Positions 17,733-25,129 of a stretch of 64,000 nucleotides of DNA are shown here, piece by piece. The translations under genes and the position numbers were made by a program. The DNA is from Granulicella aggregans (GTDB taxonomy: Bacteria; Acidobacteriota; Terriglobia; Terriglobales; Acidobacteriaceae), in contig NZ_JACHIP010000002.1 in the NCBI RefSeq assembly GCF_014203275.1, forward strand, positions 868,001 through 932,000, read 5' to 3'. Below the pieces are notes generated by a model that made no database searches, was not told where the DNA came from, and worked only from the letters and a program-made list of their open reading frames with translations. Every line of letters begins with the position of its first letter. The stretch's first letter is position 1.

Positions 17733-18926
17733 CTAAGAATCTTCGACGGCAACCGCCTCCTGTGACTTCTCTCCGGGCCGGAAGTCTGCGCGGACAACGT
17801 CGTAAATGTTCTCCAGACATGCCGTCTGCTTCTGTACGTCGAACCGAGACCGCACCCATCGTAGCCCTTCTTCCCTCGAGGCGGCCCAGAATCCGTCATC
17901 CTCCAGATAACGAAGAAGGTGAGCCGCGAGCATCTCGACATCGCGCTCTTCGGCGAGCAGCCCGGTCACCCCTTCCTTCATAGTCTCCGGGATGCCTCCA
18001 TGACGGCTACTGACGACAGGGACACCCATTGCCTGCGCCTCCGAAAAGACATTTCCGAAGGCTTCACTCATTCCGTCGGCGAGGGTGACGCTGGGAGCGC
18101 AGAAGACCCGGGCCTTGTCCAGCCACTGGTGAATCTCCGACTGCGGTCGCTCTCCGAGAAACCGGCAACGAATGCCGAGCTCTCCTGCCAGACGTTCAAG
18201 CTCCGGCCGGAAGGTGCCATCCCCGATGACGACCAAGTGGGCATCCGGCTGCCGCTGCTGAACCTGAGCCATAGCCCGCAACAGATAGTCGCACCCTTTA
18301 TAAGGCACAAGGCGGCCGACGTAGAGGACGAGGCTGGGGTCCATCTCTGCGACCGGGAGCACGGGGGTGAATTTCTTCAGATTCATCCCCGTGTAGTGCA
18401 CTCGCAGCTTGGCCTCGGGAAATCCGGCCTTGATAGCTTTGCTCTTGATGAACTCCGAGACGCAGAGAAACATGGATGCGCGCTTCCAGAGCCGTTCCCG
18501 CCACGCCAAATAGGGGCGCTGAAATAGCTGTTTCTGCAAGGCTTCGTCGGCCATCAACTCCGCGCCGCCTCGAAGATGCAGCATGAGCGGGAGCTTGGCC
18601 GCATCCGCAAGAAAGACCGCTGCCGGTCCACCCTCGGCAAAGTGTCCATGAAGGATATCCGCCCTCGCCGAGCATACTGCCGCGTGAAATCCCGGAGCGA
18701 CTCCTGTCCAGCGATAGGCTTCGCGCCGGATGCGCGCCGCTCTGGTTCGATCGCTGGTCAGCATGATCGGGGCATGCTCCAGGGGGTAGTTCTTGTCCGC
18801 TGGGATCAAGCCGACGTACTGGGGTTGATACCGCGTAAGCGCGTTCACCTGCAGCGGAATAAACGTCTGTGTCGAAGGCAGCATGCGCTCCGCAAAGACC
18901 AGCACCTTCTTGTCCCGGCTCTCCAA
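17733..18926 (-). CDS. glycosyltransferase family 4 (GT-B fold)
   Basis: The 397-residue retaining-type GT4 has an N-terminal acceptor-binding half with PSTQTFIPLQVNAL and the DILHGHFAEGGPAAV signature. The donor half has LVLYVGRLVPYKGCDYLLRA and a terminal SEAQAMGVPVVSS-GGIPETMKEGVTGLL segment; this EX7E-like region binds the nucleotide sugar. No membrane segment is present, so it works in the cytoplasm on lipid-linked intermediates. The start is TTG, supported by a near-perfect AGGAGGAG six bases upstream. Only 41 bp separate it from the preceding GT4 gene, implying co-transcription. The sugar transferred cannot be inferred. Confidence 0.92.
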   Translation of the reverse strand: MESRDKKVLVFAERMLPSTQTFIPLQVNALTRYQPQYVGLIPADKNYPLEHAPIMLTSDRTRAARIRREAYRWTGVAPGFHAAVCSARADILHGHFAEGGPAAVFLADAAKLPLMLHLRGGAELMADEALQKQLFQRPYLAWRERLWKRASMFLCVSEFIKSKAIKAGFPEAKLRVHYTGMNLKKFTPVLPVAEMDPSLVLYVGRLVPYKGCDYLLRAMAQVQQRQPDAHLVVIGDGTFRPELERLAGELGIRCRFLGERPQSEIHQWLDKARVFCAPSVTLADGMSEAFGNVFSEAQAMGVPVVSSRHGGIPETMKEGVTGLLAEERDVEMLAAHLLRYLEDDGFWAASREEGLRWVRSRFDVQKQTACLENIYDVVRADFRPGEKSQEAVAVEDS

Positions 18927-18967
18927 AACTCTCCTCCTAGTCGATCAAATGAAGTCGCATGCGTTGC

Positions 18968-20104
18968 TCAGGCGAATACCTTCAGATACGCCACCCTGAC
19001 CCTCGCCGCCGTGTATCTCTCGCCGATGATGCGATAGCCTTCCCTTGCAAGCTTTGCTCGCACCGCGACATCCGTTGCCATTCGCGTCATGGCCCCCTCC
19101 AGCGAACCCGCGTCACCCGACGCGAAGAGCATCGCTCCGACGCCGTCGTCTGTGATCTCCCGATGCACAGGCAGGTCGCTCAGGATGCACGGAAGTCCCC
19201 GGCCCATCGCCTCCAGGCTCGACATCGGCAACCCCTCCGGTCCGAGCGATGGCATACAGAAGACGTCCGCCAACTCATAATAAGGTTGCATATTTTTCTG
19301 AAAGCCGGCGAACTCGACCTTACGGGAGGCGATGAGTTCGGTCGACATCTCTTCGAGCGCGCCCCGGTAGGGTCCGTCACCCACGACGACCAGCCTCGCG
19401 CCCGGGACTTCGCGGACGGCTGAGATCGCGAGATGGATTCCCTTGTACCGCTCGAGGCGGCTTGCGCACACGATGACGACCTCGCGTCCGGCTTCGCAGC
19501 GGACCATCTGCGGCGCACTCTGCCCAGCCAGCCAATTTGGGATAACCACGGTTGGGACTGCGGGCCGGATCTTTCGAACGCCGATCCCCACCGTCTCGGA
19601 GACGCAGACCACCTGGGTGGCCAAATGAACACTGATGCGCGCCAACGCCCGGGGAAGAAACTTCAGCGGGGCGCGATACCAGGGAAAGAGCTCCATCTCG
19701 AAGGGCCCATGCCGGGTATAGACCGCGCGGCGGCCCAGTAGGCGGGCCTCCAGCATCAGAGTCGCCTCCAGAAAGCCGTTTACCTGGATAATGTCGATCC
19801 GGTCGCGGAGCAGAATGAAGGGGAGAATCAATGCGGTCAACAGGAACCTGAGCGGCTTCAAGCCCCCCCCGAAAGTGGGCAGAAGAATGGTCTTAGCCCC
19901 AGCTGCTTCAAGCCGCTTTGCCAGTTCCGGCAGCACGCAGAGAGCGCGCAACTCCACCTCGCCGGCGAGAAGCCCTGCAAGGCTCACCAGGTAATTTTCC
20001 ACGCCTCCGAAGTGGGCCCCCAGGTCGATCAGCAATACTATTGGCTGTTTTATCAAAGACTTGGATACGGTTTTTTCATCGTCCGCCACTAAAAAGTCCC
20101 CCAC
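18968..20104 (-). CDS. glycosyltransferase family 4 (GT-B fold)
   Basis: The 378-residue GT4 begins with a basic N-terminus and the strand IVLLIDLGAHFGGVENYLVS, where the GGxE glycine-rich loop is typical of the family. A donor-binding part follows with VIVCASRLERYKGIHLAISA, GARLVVVGDGPYRGAL and a PEGLPMSSLEAMGRGLPCILS segment holding the conserved Glu. It is likely the first gene of the glycosyltransferase pair in the polysaccharide operon. The annotated GTG at 20104 lacks a good ribosome-binding site; an internal GTG at 20089 preceded by GGGGGA is an alternative start that removes five residues. The 60-bp spacer to the divergent GT2 gene should hold both promoters. Confidence 0.9.
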   Translation of the reverse strand: MGDFLVADDEKTVSKSLIKQPIVLLIDLGAHFGGVENYLVSLAGLLAGEVELRALCVLPELAKRLEAAGAKTILLPTFGGGLKPLRFLLTALILPFILLRDRIDIIQVNGFLEATLMLEARLLGRRAVYTRHGPFEMELFPWYRAPLKFLPRALARISVHLATQVVCVSETVGIGVRKIRPAVPTVVIPNWLAGQSAPQMVRCEAGREVVIVCASRLERYKGIHLAISAVREVPGARLVVVGDGPYRGALEEMSTELIASRKVEFAGFQKNMQPYYELADVFCMPSLGPEGLPMSSLEAMGRGLPCILSDLPVHREITDDGVGAMLFASGDAGSLEGAMTRMATDVAVRAKLAREGYRIIGERYTAARVRVAYLKVFA

Positions 20105-20164
20105 AGATATTTTTTTGATGCGTTAGCGTAAACTTCGCGCGGAGATCCATGATCTAATCGATAT

Positions 20165-21046
20165 ATGCCGATCATTAGCTTGGTATGCGCTACCAAAGGA
20201 AGGACCGGAGAAGTGGAGCAGTTGCTGGACTCCCTCGTCGCGCAAAAACATGCGTCGATGGAGGTAATTATCGTTGATCAAAATCAGGATGACCGCCTGG
20301 TACCGATCATCGAGGCAGTCCGCGACAGACTCGACATCAACCATCTGCGCATGGAGCCGCGTGGGGTATCCGCAGCGCGCAACGCGGGTTTCAGAGCGGC
20401 GCGTGGTCGTATCGTGAGTTTCCCCGACGATGACTGCTGGTATCCGTCAAGACTGGTGCGGGATGTTGAAGCCTGGTTCAATGACCGTCCTGATTACAAG
20501 ATTCTAGCTGTAGGCTGCACGGACCAGGACGGTGTGCGCAGCGGCAATCGCTGGTTTCAGGAAGAGTGCGACTTGAAGGTTTCGAACTCTCTCCGCACCA
20601 CGATGTGTCCGACGATGTTCTTCGATTGCACGCCTGAAATGCGCAGGGTTTTCTTCGATGAGTCTCTCAACTACGGCGAGGACACGGATTTTTGCCTCCG
20701 CCAGTTGAAGACGGGCATAAAGGGCAGGCTCGATTCGAAGATGAACATCTACCATCCAGTACGCGACATGCTGAGTGGCACCGTCACTGCCGACCGTGCC
20801 GTGAAGTATGGCAGCGGCATGGGGGTTCTGGTTCGGCGTCACGCTACCGTTGTGCTGTGGTTCGCGCTGCTCGCCTACGATCTTCTCCGCGCAGCGCTCG
20901 TTGCCTGCCGCGGCCGGATGCACGATGCTTCGATCGTGGTGGCCCATGCGCGCGGCCTGACCCGCGGATACATGAAGGCGGCCCTGATTGGCGACTTCAG
21001 CGCGATTGAAAAGCGTCGCTTGCTGGTCGACGCCGACGACGTATAA
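20165..21046 (+). CDS. glycosyltransferase family 2
   Basis: The 293-residue GT2 (GT-A fold) begins ISLVCATKGRTGEVEQLLDSL. It has VIIVDQNQDD and AARNAGFRAARG, and the metal-binding segment VSFPDDDCWYPSRLV with an Asp-Asp-Asp run. A later EDTDFCLRQLKTG region carries the catalytic-base type acidic residues. Near the C-terminus a hydrophobic helix (about 220-240) may anchor it to the membrane. It resembles rhamnosyl- or galactosyl-type transferases of capsule loci, but the donor is unknown. It is divergent from the GT4 pair. A perfect hairpin terminator follows. Confidence 0.88.
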   Translation: MPIISLVCATKGRTGEVEQLLDSLVAQKHASMEVIIVDQNQDDRLVPIIEAVRDRLDINHLRMEPRGVSAARNAGFRAARGRIVSFPDDDCWYPSRLVRDVEAWFNDRPDYKILAVGCTDQDGVRSGNRWFQEECDLKVSNSLRTTMCPTMFFDCTPEMRRVFFDESLNYGEDTDFCLRQLKTGIKGRLDSKMNIYHPVRDMLSGTVTADRAVKYGSGMGVLVRRHATVVLWFALLAYDLLRAALVACRGRMHDASIVVAHARGLTRGYMKAALIGDFSAIEKRRLLVDADDV

Positions 21047-21077
21047 AGCAGCCGGTCTTCATGGCCTACTTACAAAT

Positions 21078-21117
21078 CAAAACCAAGAGCGGAACTTCGG
21101 TTCCGCTCTTGGTTTTG
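21078..21117. terminator. perfect 18-bp hairpin with TTCG loop (bidirectional terminator)
   Basis: Two 18-base arms (21078-21095 and 21100-21117) are perfectly complementary around a TTCG tetraloop. The outer part of each arm is A/T-rich (CAAAACC / GGTTTTG), so a T-run forms on both strands. It lies 31 bp after the GT2 stop and 9 bp beyond the stop of the facing glycosyltransferase gene, so it can serve both convergent genes. Confidence 0.9.
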
Positions 21118-21126
21118 CGGTCGGAT

Positions 21127-22020
21127 TTAGTCCTTCGGCGGTGCGGCTGCGGACTCCTGGAGGATGTAGGCCGACTGGAGCAAAGCGATGTCCGCAGCGG
21201 TATAGGTTCTGCGAATCTGAACGTCGTTCTGAGAGCCATGTACGTTGCCCTGGATCAGGCCCGTCCCCTGGGTTCCCGGCAATGTCGGGAAGCTTTGTTC
21301 CCATGGCTTCACCTGCCGCACCTGGAATCCGCCGCGCAGGGCTTGAAGATGCAGCCAGACATCGTCTGCCTTGGGACAGAGTCCCACGAAGTCCAGGCCT
21401 GCGGCCTTCAGCTGCCGCTGCAGCGCTGGTGGATAGATGACACCGGAGACACCGGTGGCAAAGTTGAGGATGCTCGGCTCAGTCGAAGCGCACCTCTCCC
21501 AGGTTACGTAAGGAGCGAAGCCCGGGCCTTCGAGCAGGATCTTGTGCGCGCGGCAGCAAGAGACTAGCCCCGGGTATTGCGTGAATCCATCGGCGAGCCC
21601 CTTGAGCCATCCGGCCGGGTAGAGCGTGTCGTCATCGGCCGTGACCAGAGGAGCATTCAGAGCAGTCTGGGACTCTAGGTATGGATAGTACTTCGTATGC
21701 GGGCCGTAGCTGCCGGCGAGTCGGACCTCGAGCCCGCGGGCCTCGAGCCTTCGCAGCGAGTCTGGTCGATTCTTGAAGGCTGTCTCGTCGTCAAGCCAGA
21801 GGATCAGCCGTCTTGGAAGCAGCACTCCCCTGCCGATTGACTCTAGGGTGAGATAAACCGTATCGATCCGCTTTCCATAGCTGGTCATCGAAACGACCGG
21901 CCCGTCCGCTGAGATGACAGATGCGGTATCTTCGCGGTTGCGGCGTTTCAGCCTCCGCAGACAAAGGCCGGTCGTGCGGAGATCCAGGCCGGCCATTTCA
22001 AGCCAGAGCCGGTGCGTCAC
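21127..22020 (-). CDS. glycosyltransferase-like protein (paralogue A of a tandem pair)
   Basis: About 297 residues. The sequence has a GT-A-like layout: GPVVSMTSYGKRIDTVYLTLESI, a strand RRLILWLDDE, the acidic LVTADDDTLYPAGWLKGLAD (DxD-type), GVSGVIYPP and a final PKADDVWLHLQAL region. No catalytic assignment to a CAZy family is certain; it resembles capsule/LPS glycosyltransferases. It is about two-thirds identical to the next gene, suggesting tandem duplication. The conventional GTG at 22020 has no ribosome-binding site. Upstream, AAGGAGAG (22067-22074) is followed four bases later by an in-frame CTG at 22062-22060, in the same arrangement as in the paralogue, so the true start may be CTG. 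Confidence 0.8.
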   Translation of the reverse strand: MTHRLWLEMAGLDLRTTGLCLRRLKRRNREDTASVISADGPVVSMTSYGKRIDTVYLTLESIGRGVLLPRRLILWLDDETAFKNRPDSLRRLEARGLEVRLAGSYGPHTKYYPYLESQTALNAPLVTADDDTLYPAGWLKGLADGFTQYPGLVSCCRAHKILLEGPGFAPYVTWERCASTEPSILNFATGVSGVIYPPALQRQLKAAGLDFVGLCPKADDVWLHLQALRGGFQVRQVKPWEQSFPTLPGTQGTGLIQGNVHGSQNDVQIRRTYTAADIALLQSAYILQESAAAPPKD

Positions 22021-22059
22021 TGCCCCAGGTCTCAGTCCCGAATTTGGGTGGTAGTTCGG

Positions 22060-22074
22060 CAGTAGACTCTCCTT
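22060..22074 (-). promoter_or_regulatory. ribosome-binding site with possible CTG start, paralogue A
   Basis: Read on the minus strand, AAGGAGAG is followed by four bases and CTG. From that CTG the frame is open into the annotated protein with the residues LPNYHPNSGLRPGA before the GTG at 22020. The GTG itself has no AGGAG-like sequence at a usable distance. Confidence 0.5.
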
Positions 22075-22176
22075 TCTAATCCCTCGTCAGCTCCGCAAAA
22101 GATTACTTGGCGGCTGATTGACGCGCAGGTCCCGGTTTATGACGCTTGAAACACAACTTGGGCAATCCGTCCTGAG

Positions 22177-23067
22177 CTAATCCGGCTGGGTCTGGGCCAT
22201 GAGGAACCCAATATCGTCAGGGCTGTAGGTCTTTTCAATCTGCAGGTCGTTCTGTGAGCCATGGACGTTTTCGACCACGAGGCCGATGTCCTGGGTTCCG
22301 GGCAGCTCCGGAAAACTCTGTTCCCATGCCTTCAACTGCTTAATGCGGAAGCCTCCACGCAATGCCTGTTGGTGTAACCAGACATCGTCGGCACGAGGGC
22401 AGAGATCTTCAAAACCTCGTCCGGCCGCCTTGATTCTTTCCTGTAGTTCCGGCGGATAGATGGTGCCTGAGACCCCGGTAGCAAAATGCAGGAAACTCGG
22501 CTCCGTCGACCGGCAGCGGTTCCAAGTGACGTAGGGGGCAAACTTGTCCCCTTCAAAACGGACGACATGGGCACGATAGCAACTAACAAGTGAGGGGAAC
22601 TCTCCATAGCTGTCCGCAAGTCCTTTGAGCCAGCCATGAGGATAGACCACATCGTCGTCTGCGGTCGCCAGCGGGGCATCCAGCAAGGTACTGGACTCGA
22701 GATAGGGATAATACTTCTTGTGCGGCCCATAGTTCGGGGTCTGGCGGACCTCGAGCCCCCGCGCCTGGAGCCTGCGAAGCGTCGCCGGGAGATTTTCCAG
22801 CCTGTCGATCTCATCGAGCCAGAGGATCAAGCGGCTTGGGCGAAGCAAGCCAAGGGAAATGGACTCCAGGGTGAGATAGACCGTATCCACCCGCTTTCCA
22901 TAAGTTGTCAGAGACACAACCGGCCCCCCGGCCGCGCAGACCGGCTCATGCGACGCCGCGTTGCGATTCTGCAGCCGCGCTAGCAGAAACCTTGACCTCC
23001 TCATATCCTCAGAGGCAAGCTTCAGCCAAAGCCTGTGGAATAGCTCCCCAGGCTTCAAATCCATCAT
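22177..23067 (-). CDS. glycosyltransferase-like protein (paralogue B of a tandem pair)
   Basis: This 296-residue protein is clearly homologous to its neighbour over the whole length. Shared landmarks are FHRLWLKLASED, GPVVSLTTYGKRVDTVYLTLE, LILWLDE, LATADDDVVYPHGWLKGLAD, GVSGTIYPP and PRADDVWLHQQALRGGF. The Asp-Asp-Asp segment is the likely metal and nucleotide-sugar site. ATG 23067 lacks a ribosome-binding site; an upstream AAGGAGAG (23090-23097) is placed correctly for an in-frame CTG at 23085-23083. From the CTG the extra N-terminal residues read LPTIKRMMDLKPGE. With paralogue A it sits at the end of the polysaccharide locus and probably adds successive or alternative sugars. Confidence 0.8.
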   Translation of the reverse strand: MMDLKPGELFHRLWLKLASEDMRRSRFLLARLQNRNAASHEPVCAAGGPVVSLTTYGKRVDTVYLTLESISLGLLRPSRLILWLDEIDRLENLPATLRRLQARGLEVRQTPNYGPHKKYYPYLESSTLLDAPLATADDDVVYPHGWLKGLADSYGEFPSLVSCYRAHVVRFEGDKFAPYVTWNRCRSTEPSFLHFATGVSGTIYPPELQERIKAAGRGFEDLCPRADDVWLHQQALRGGFRIKQLKAWEQSFPELPGTQDIGLVVENVHGSQNDLQIEKTYSPDDIGFLMAQTQPD

Positions 23068-23082
23068 GCGTTTGATCGTAGG

Positions 23083-23097
23083 CAGAAGTCTCTCCTT
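23083..23097 (-). promoter_or_regulatory. ribosome-binding site with possible CTG start, paralogue B
   Basis: AAGGAGAG, then four bases, then CTG in frame with the glycosyltransferase gene. The same layout is present in front of paralogue A. The two downstream ATG codons (23067 and 23064) have no purine-rich element at a proper distance. Confidence 0.5.
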
Positions 23098-23210
23098 ATC
23101 CGGGATTTTGCCCAGGTCTTTTAGTCCGGATCACACGTCGGTTCTTCGGTCCGGCGTGTCTACTCTTCATTGCTTGGGTGATCGAGTGCCGGAGCCGGTT
23201 CACCCTTTGC

Positions 23211-23690
23211 ATGGTGGCTCCAAGGCGCTCGTTTGGAGATTATGGGCGGCACGCAGATCTCCCGGCAAGGGAGGCGGAGCGCGAGAAGCAGTTTCATCAA
23301 GTGCGGTACCACCAACGCGCCATGTACTCAGTCATGCGCTGGCATCTAAGATCAGGAAGCCGACGAATAGTGCGACTCAGCCGTCGTCTGTTTCAGGCTA
23401 CCAACGAGAACGACTTATATCAATTTGAATCCTGTACCGCTTTCGGAGATCTTATGCCCCCTCCACGGATTGAGAAGCACTCGAACGATCTGAAATTGCA
23501 GCGAATTCTTTCCGCACCTACCTGGCGAGCGCGTTTTTTTGAGGCTGCTGCGAACGCTGCCGCCGCCATCGTCAAATACTCGATTGAGCAACAGGATGCG
23601 ATCGGTGCCTCGGTTTGGATGGAGCGCCAACGTTTCTTCCGTAGAAAGGCCGTCCTCTCCGGGGCAGCTGCCGCAATGGATTCGGTTTAG
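23211..23690 (+). CDS. doubtful hypothetical protein
   Basis: An open frame of about 159 residues begins at ATG 23211 (MVAPRRSFGDYGRHADLPAR) and could extend upstream to 23178. It is strongly basic with an Ala-rich helix (FFEAAANAAAAIVKYS) and has no recognisable domain, signal peptide or ribosome-binding site. It lies between the convergently placed glycosyltransferase pair and the oxygenase gene. Its codon use is unlike its neighbours, which argues either for decay or for a spurious frame. I list it only because no better explanation of this stretch exists. Confidence 0.2.
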   Translation: MVAPRRSFGDYGRHADLPAREAEREKQFHQVRYHQRAMYSVMRWHLRSGSRRIVRLSRRLFQATNENDLYQFESCTAFGDLMPPPRIEKHSNDLKLQRILSAPTWRARFFEAAANAAAAIVKYSIEQQDAIGASVWMERQRFFRRKAVLSGAAAAMDSV

Positions 23691-23837
23691 CCTCTTCTCT
23701 TCGTAGCTCCGACGCTCAGGCTGCTCGGAATTCCGCAGGACAATGGTGCGGTTCGAAAAGACGCAATCAGGCAAGACAACATATCGCACCGAATTCCATT
23801 TGTCCTGACGCACTCGTCAACTATCGTTCGTTATTCT

Positions 23838-24017
23838 ATGTCCATGTTTTCCACCCCTGAACCCGAGCGGCCCTCAGACGAACATGCCCCGGAGGTAGCC
23901 TTGACCTATCCCTGCAGGCTGCTCTACAGGTATGTCTGGCTAAATCTTCTGTTCGCTGTTCTACTCGCCTCCAATCTCTGCTTCCCGAGGACTTTGGAAG
24001 ACCTCGATATGGAATGA
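23838..24017 (+). CDS. possible small membrane protein (59 residues)
   Basis: A short frame begins MSMFSTPEPERPSDEH, an acidic/Pro-rich head. A single hydrophobic stretch follows (YRYVWLNLLFAVLLASNLCF, about residues 31-50) and then an acidic tail (TLEDLDME). This is the profile of a one-pass small membrane protein. No ribosome-binding site is seen before the ATG, and the stop lies 30 bp before the promoter of the oxygenase gene. It may equally be a remnant of a larger gene. Confidence 0.25.
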   Translation: MSMFSTPEPERPSDEHAPEVALTYPCRLLYRYVWLNLLFAVLLASNLCFPRTLEDLDME

Positions 24018-24046
24018 CGCCAGCCTGATGACGGGGAGATCTCCGA

Positions 24047-24075
24047 TTGTCAAAGTTTTTGCCAATTGCTAGAAT
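24047..24075 (+). promoter_or_regulatory. sigma-70-type promoter of the 2OG oxygenase gene
   Basis: TTGTCA at 24047-24052 and TAGAAT at 24070-24075 are separated by exactly 17 bp, close to the consensus housekeeping promoter. Transcription would start near 24082, giving a leader of about 124 bases. The leader contains an imperfect GCTGG...CCAGC hairpin before the gene at 24206. Confidence 0.6.
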
Positions 24076-24205
24076 GCTGGTGCGGCTAACGCTTGCCAGG
24101 AGCCAGCATCTTCTGCAATTACAATTAGTTAGCGGGTGCCGGACCGAGCGATAGCTGAATCGCTCCGGGAATCCTTTGGCAACACAGATTTGACCGGGGT
24201 GACTC

Positions 24206-25036
24206 ATGCAGACCGAGACCGCTATAAAAACCACGCACATTGGTCACATCGAAGGTATCGCTTCGATGCTCACTGATCGAGTCAATCTTCCCGCGCCGAC
24301 CACGGAGATGTACCAGAGGTACAAGAACGCGGTTCCCTTCCCTCACCTCGTCATCGACAATCTCTTCCCAAAAGAAACGCTCGAAGACATGCTCGAGGAG
24401 CTGCCGCCCCTGACCGACGATAAGTGGGTCCATGACCGGAATGCGCAGTCGGTCAAATCGAACTTTCGCTCAGCCGTAGACCTTGGGCCTTGCGGCTACC
24501 AGTTCGCAGCGTTCCTGAACTCTGCCGGCTTCCTCTACCTCCTCTCCGAGATGACTGGAATCTGGGGCCTGCTGGGCGATCCCTACCTAGGAGGCGCGGG
24601 ATACCATGTTGTTCCGGCGGGTGGTAAATTCGAGATCCACGCGGACCGTAACACAGACATGAACACGGGACTCTTCCGCCGCCTGGCCATGCTCACCTAC
24701 CTGAACCACGACTGGGATCCGGCGCTGGGCGGACAACTCGAACTCTACAACGACGATGCTACAAAGTGTGAGAAAGTCGTGGAACCGATTTTCAACCGGA
24801 CGCTGATCATGGAGATCGGCGATAAGAACTTCCATGCCGTTCGCCCGGTGCTCTCGGATACGCGCTCACGGATGTCCTTTGCCACCTACTATCACACGGT
24901 CGGCGAGAAGGACTTCAAAGCGCACAGCTCGATCTACGCGCCAACCTTCTACCAGCAGAAAGAACCGCTGGGTCGTCGCCTGGCCAAGGACCTGCTGCCT
25001 CCGATCGTGCTTCGGGCGCTCAAATCGGTCAAGTAG
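24206..25036 (+). CDS. 2-oxoglutarate/Fe(II)-dependent oxygenase
   Basis: The 276-residue protein has the double-stranded beta-helix iron site of prolyl-4-hydroxylase-like 2OG oxygenases. His145 and Asp147 lie in the sequence GGKFEIHADRNTD, and the distal His210 in GDKNFHAVRPV. An Arg at 220 or 222 (SDTRSRMSFATYYH) would bind 2-oxoglutarate. The middle part, MLTYLNHDWDPALGGQLELY, is typical of the family. It is preceded by a good promoter. By location it may hydroxylate a sugar or lipid carried by the polysaccharide, as bacterial members in surface-polysaccharide loci do; protein hydroxylation cannot be excluded. Confidence 0.9.
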   Translation: MQTETAIKTTHIGHIEGIASMLTDRVNLPAPTTEMYQRYKNAVPFPHLVIDNLFPKETLEDMLEELPPLTDDKWVHDRNAQSVKSNFRSAVDLGPCGYQFAAFLNSAGFLYLLSEMTGIWGLLGDPYLGGAGYHVVPAGGKFEIHADRNTDMNTGLFRRLAMLTYLNHDWDPALGGQLELYNDDATKCEKVVEPIFNRTLIMEIGDKNFHAVRPVLSDTRSRMSFATYYHTVGEKDFKAHSSIYAPTFYQQKEPLGRRLAKDLLPPIVLRALKSVK

Positions 25037-25129
25037 GCTAACCGCGGCGTCGGTTGTTGACAGTAGTGGGCGGCAGACGACACAGCGCAGGCTACGAACG
25101 CAAACTCCTTGGGAGCCCAGAGGACACGT

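Larger units (their letters stand above)
23086..24046. other. about 960 bp without a confident gene
   Basis: Several frames are open but none matches a family I recognise, and codon use is less G/C-rich at third positions than in neighbouring genes. The best plus-strand frame ends at 23690 (170 codons from 23178, or 160 from ATG 23211). It encodes a basic segment (RREKQFH-like, RSGSRRIVRLSRRLFQA) and an Ala-rich part. A second, shorter frame is listed separately at 23838-24017. The region may be eroded coding sequence between two blocks of the polysaccharide locus. Confidence 0.35.
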
